A stretch of DNA of 64,000 nucleotides from Nemopilema nomurai (Eukaryota > Cnidaria > Scyphozoa > Rhizostomeae > Rhizostomatidae). The translations under genes were made by a program, and so were the position numbers. The notes beneath the pieces are model-generated. The model was not told the origin of the DNA. It saw nothing but the letters and a program-made list of their open reading frames with translations, and did no database searches. The stretch is from the NCBI GenBank assembly GCA_003864495.1, contig ML133454.1, positions 524,501-588,500 of the forward strand. Reading direction: 5' to 3'. How positions within the stretch are numbered: the first letter of the stretch is position 1; every line of letters begins with the position of its first letter. Shown one piece after another: positions 61,447-64,000 of the stretch.

Positions 61447-63458
61447 ACCGAGAAAATGTTTATTTGATTAATCCAAACTGGTCCCGCAGTTAAAACGTTA
61501 AACCAACACTAGCCTACCACGAATCTACAAGGCCTAGGGTCTTCTGACAGTGTAGGTTGTATTGTGCACCAAAGCGTTCTTGGTGCATAGGATGGTCCAC
61601 GTCCCGGCCTTCAAATCGTCAGAAGCGGCTTTGATGACACAACCAGAACAGCGGTGCTAACAAACACACTAATTCCAGGTTAACTATAGAGGCACACATT
61701 GATATTGTATATTTGATCTCGTTGCAATCTTGATACGGCATTTCTCACAATGTTGTGCCCTCAGGTCCTGTGGCATTCCATATCCCGAAAGGGCGGTATT
61801 TCACAGCCAAAGAACCATATCGTACGCCCCCTTTGCGGAAAACGTTACAACCATAGCATACATATCAATTTCTCTGAATAAGGCTAAATTCATTGCAACT
61901 AAAAGTACAGGGTTCGATAGCACGTGCTCGCTCTCGTTAAATAGTGCAACAAGATGGCTTACCTTGAATCACAGCCAACCTAGCCTCTTCCAGGGTAACA
62001 AAGCGGGGCAAGAGCCTTAGTTGTTCTCTTATTTTCCCTCAGGTCCCTTTTCTAAAGGCCCATCTACAGGGTCTTATAATTGCTTGAAGGCACCTCAAGT
62101 AAGCAAAACTTCAGAATCTACTCCTGTTCTTCTTATAAACCACTACAAATAAAAATCATCTTAGAAGACAATCACACAAACTTTGAAGAATGATGTACAA
62201 GCAATTAGATGAGAATTGCATGGCTTTATTAGTGAACGTGAGAATGCTATAAGTACTCTGTTTTACTTTTCTTGCAGCTGAGAAGGAAAACTGAAATCAG
62301 AGGGCTTAGAAACAGGCAGACCCAAAGCATCTTTTAAACGATTCGGAATATGGAAGCTTAACAGTGTTTAGTTGCTTCGTTGTTCTTTGGTCCAGATTTC
62401 AGTTCAATTTGGCTCAATCTCTTGGATTCTAATTTATTTGCAAGGCGATCATCTTGCGAATGTACCCTTCCTATCAGATCCACTAACTTTAAAACACATT
62501 TCTACGCTACTTTTCACTTGAGGACAATTTTGCGATATAGAAAGCTGATCAATAGGAAAGCATTCGAGAATGGAATATTGATACACTTAAGAGTGTCATA
62601 TACAAGATGTTATGCGTTTGAATTGTGACTTGCCGTTTCCTTTTTCCGAGAACATCAAAACAAAGGCACTGCTATCAGACACTGAAACGTCAGATGTGTG
62701 TTTGACACTAAAGTAGAAGAAGTATCAAAATTACATAGAAATACTTTCGAGTTTGGGGGAATGAGGTCAGCCAAGGTTATTTTTAGCTATGCATAAGTGA
62801 TGATATTTCATGCATGAAATATGTCAAATGTCCGAGCTTAAATGGTATAGAATTCATAAATCGTTAAAACTGTCAGAAGGACTCCAAGCTTTTGCTAGCT
62901 TTCAAAACCTGATTCCCCAAAAGGTCAATTTAACACAGAGGTTTGAAAAAGCGGATATAAGTGGGTACAACTAGTATCGTTGCCAAGAGGTAATTGGTTG
63001 ATGAAGAGATTGTATTAAATGGAATGCTAGCGATCGCATGACAGAAAGAGTTTCAAGATGACAAGCAGGATTGTTTGCATTTTTAACTCTGATAGCCAGA
63101 ATAACTGTTGCTTAAAGCTAGCAGCAAGTACTTACGTTGTATTTACTGTGATAAATTTAGCTTATAAAAAGCTGCTAATGGAAAGCTTCACTTATGATCC
63201 CTTTTATAGATTGTTTCTTTCTGCAAGAGTTACAAAAGCGGCGAAAATGACAAACAACAGTAAAGCGTTGCAGAACATAAGCAAAAAAACAGTCGAGGAA
63301 CATTGTAGATCGTAGCCAAATAGAAAGACAACTTTCATGGTCGTTAGAGACGTGTTAAAACCCCTGGTAAGAGAGTACAAATGAAGGACGTAAATTTCGA
63401 CATGAAAAAGCGAGAGACATTGGTTTAGATTGGTTAGGCCCGTGTGTATGGTCTTGTC
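61447..63458. other. Region without recognisable gene
   Basis: Short open frames only (for example 61730-62020 and 62380-62628, plus), with no motif, splice context or strong composition. Nothing supported. Confidence 0.45.
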
Positions 63459-63742
63459 TTGATTGATGTTGGGTTGATTATGTTGGGTTGATTAAATAAT
63501 GAGTTTATTGAGCACTGGGCTGATTGAACGCTGAGTTGATTAAATGATAAGTTGATTGAGCGTTGAATGAGTTGGTTTAGTGCTTGGTTGATTGAAAGCT
63601 AAGTTGATTGAACACGTAGTCGAATGGACACTGAGTTGATTGAACACGTAGTTGAATGGACACTGAGTTGATTGGGTGCTGATTTGATTGGGCGCTGAGT
63701 TGATTGAGCGTTTGGCTGATTCAACGCAAGGTTGATTGATCA
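63459..63742. repeat. Minisatellite with about 15-16 bp unit
   Basis: Degenerate tandem units based on gttgattgagcgctga, each holding a TTGATTGA or TTGATTAA core, for almost 300 bp. Inside it, a longer 31-bp unit (gttgattgaacacgtag plus gaatggacactga) is repeated twice near 63603 and 63634, showing higher-order duplication. The Asn/Gln/Pro-rich minus-strand frame across it is a by-product of the repeat. Confidence 0.85.
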
Positions 63743-64000
63743 ACATCTATGACAGTGCTTTTTTCATTCCTGTTGTACATTGCAAGCGTAAAGATCGATT
63801 TCAAGTTTTATAAGATGTGATGATAAAGAAGACAAAAGTCAGCTTTATTATACAGAAAACTTGGCAGAGCTTTAAGACCTTTTACGACAAGTGCAGCCAA
63901 AAATTATCTAGTCGTAATTGTTTCTTATTATTTTGAGTTAGCTAGGTGATATCAAGAGAATTGGGTTTACAAGATTAAGGCTTCGAGTTTTACTCTGTGT

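Noticed and set aside
63540..63746. Asn/Gln/Pro-rich minus-strand open frame
   Set aside because: Produced by translating the minisatellite; no stop occurs because the unit lacks one in that frame.
1..64000. CRISPR array, phage, plasmid or bacterial operon features
   Set aside because: Tandem repeats here lack regular unique spacers and all recognised genes are spliced animal genes.

Overview
This window is animal nuclear DNA: AT-rich, with short GT-AG exons separated by introns of a few hundred bases to about 4 kb. I assembled three multi-exon genes by following open frames, splice sites and phase through every junction. All three close into uninterrupted proteins (749, 235 and 1145 residues). 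The proteins are clearly metazoan, and the intron-rich, compact style fits a marine invertebrate. An anthozoan cnidarian (coral or sea anemone) is my best guess, but that is inference and not proven here.

Layout. 1-2157: no gene; three copies of a 175-bp satellite at the left edge. 2158-21352 (minus): 18-exon LRRC49-like gene, a leucine-rich-repeat subunit of the tubulin polyglutamylase complex. Its introns hold a TTAA-flanked miniature transposon, a CAA/TTG repeat beside a splice donor, a GGGGCCCC minisatellite and two inverted repeats. 21353-24499: intergenic, with one possible orphan exon. 24500-26174 (plus): three-exon HAD-superfamily hydrolase with all four catalytic motifs. 26175-29323: convergent intergenic DNA without a recognisable gene. 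29324-51758 (minus): 23-exon secreted ADAMTS metalloprotease of the ADAMTS17/19 type, complete from signal peptide through furin site, zinc site and five thrombospondin repeats to the PLAC domain. 51759-64000: 12 kb upstream of that gene with no recognisable gene, several uncharacterised open frames (55.7-58.1 kb and 61.0-61.45 kb) and a minisatellite at 63.46-63.74 kb.

The three genes do not form a pathway: one modifies microtubules, one is a cytoplasmic-type hydrolase, and one is an extracellular protease. No operon, phage, CRISPR or bacterial feature is present. I found no complete novel system. The items most worth checking are the miniature transposon, the unassigned open frames and the linkage of LRRC49 with an ADAMTS17-type gene.
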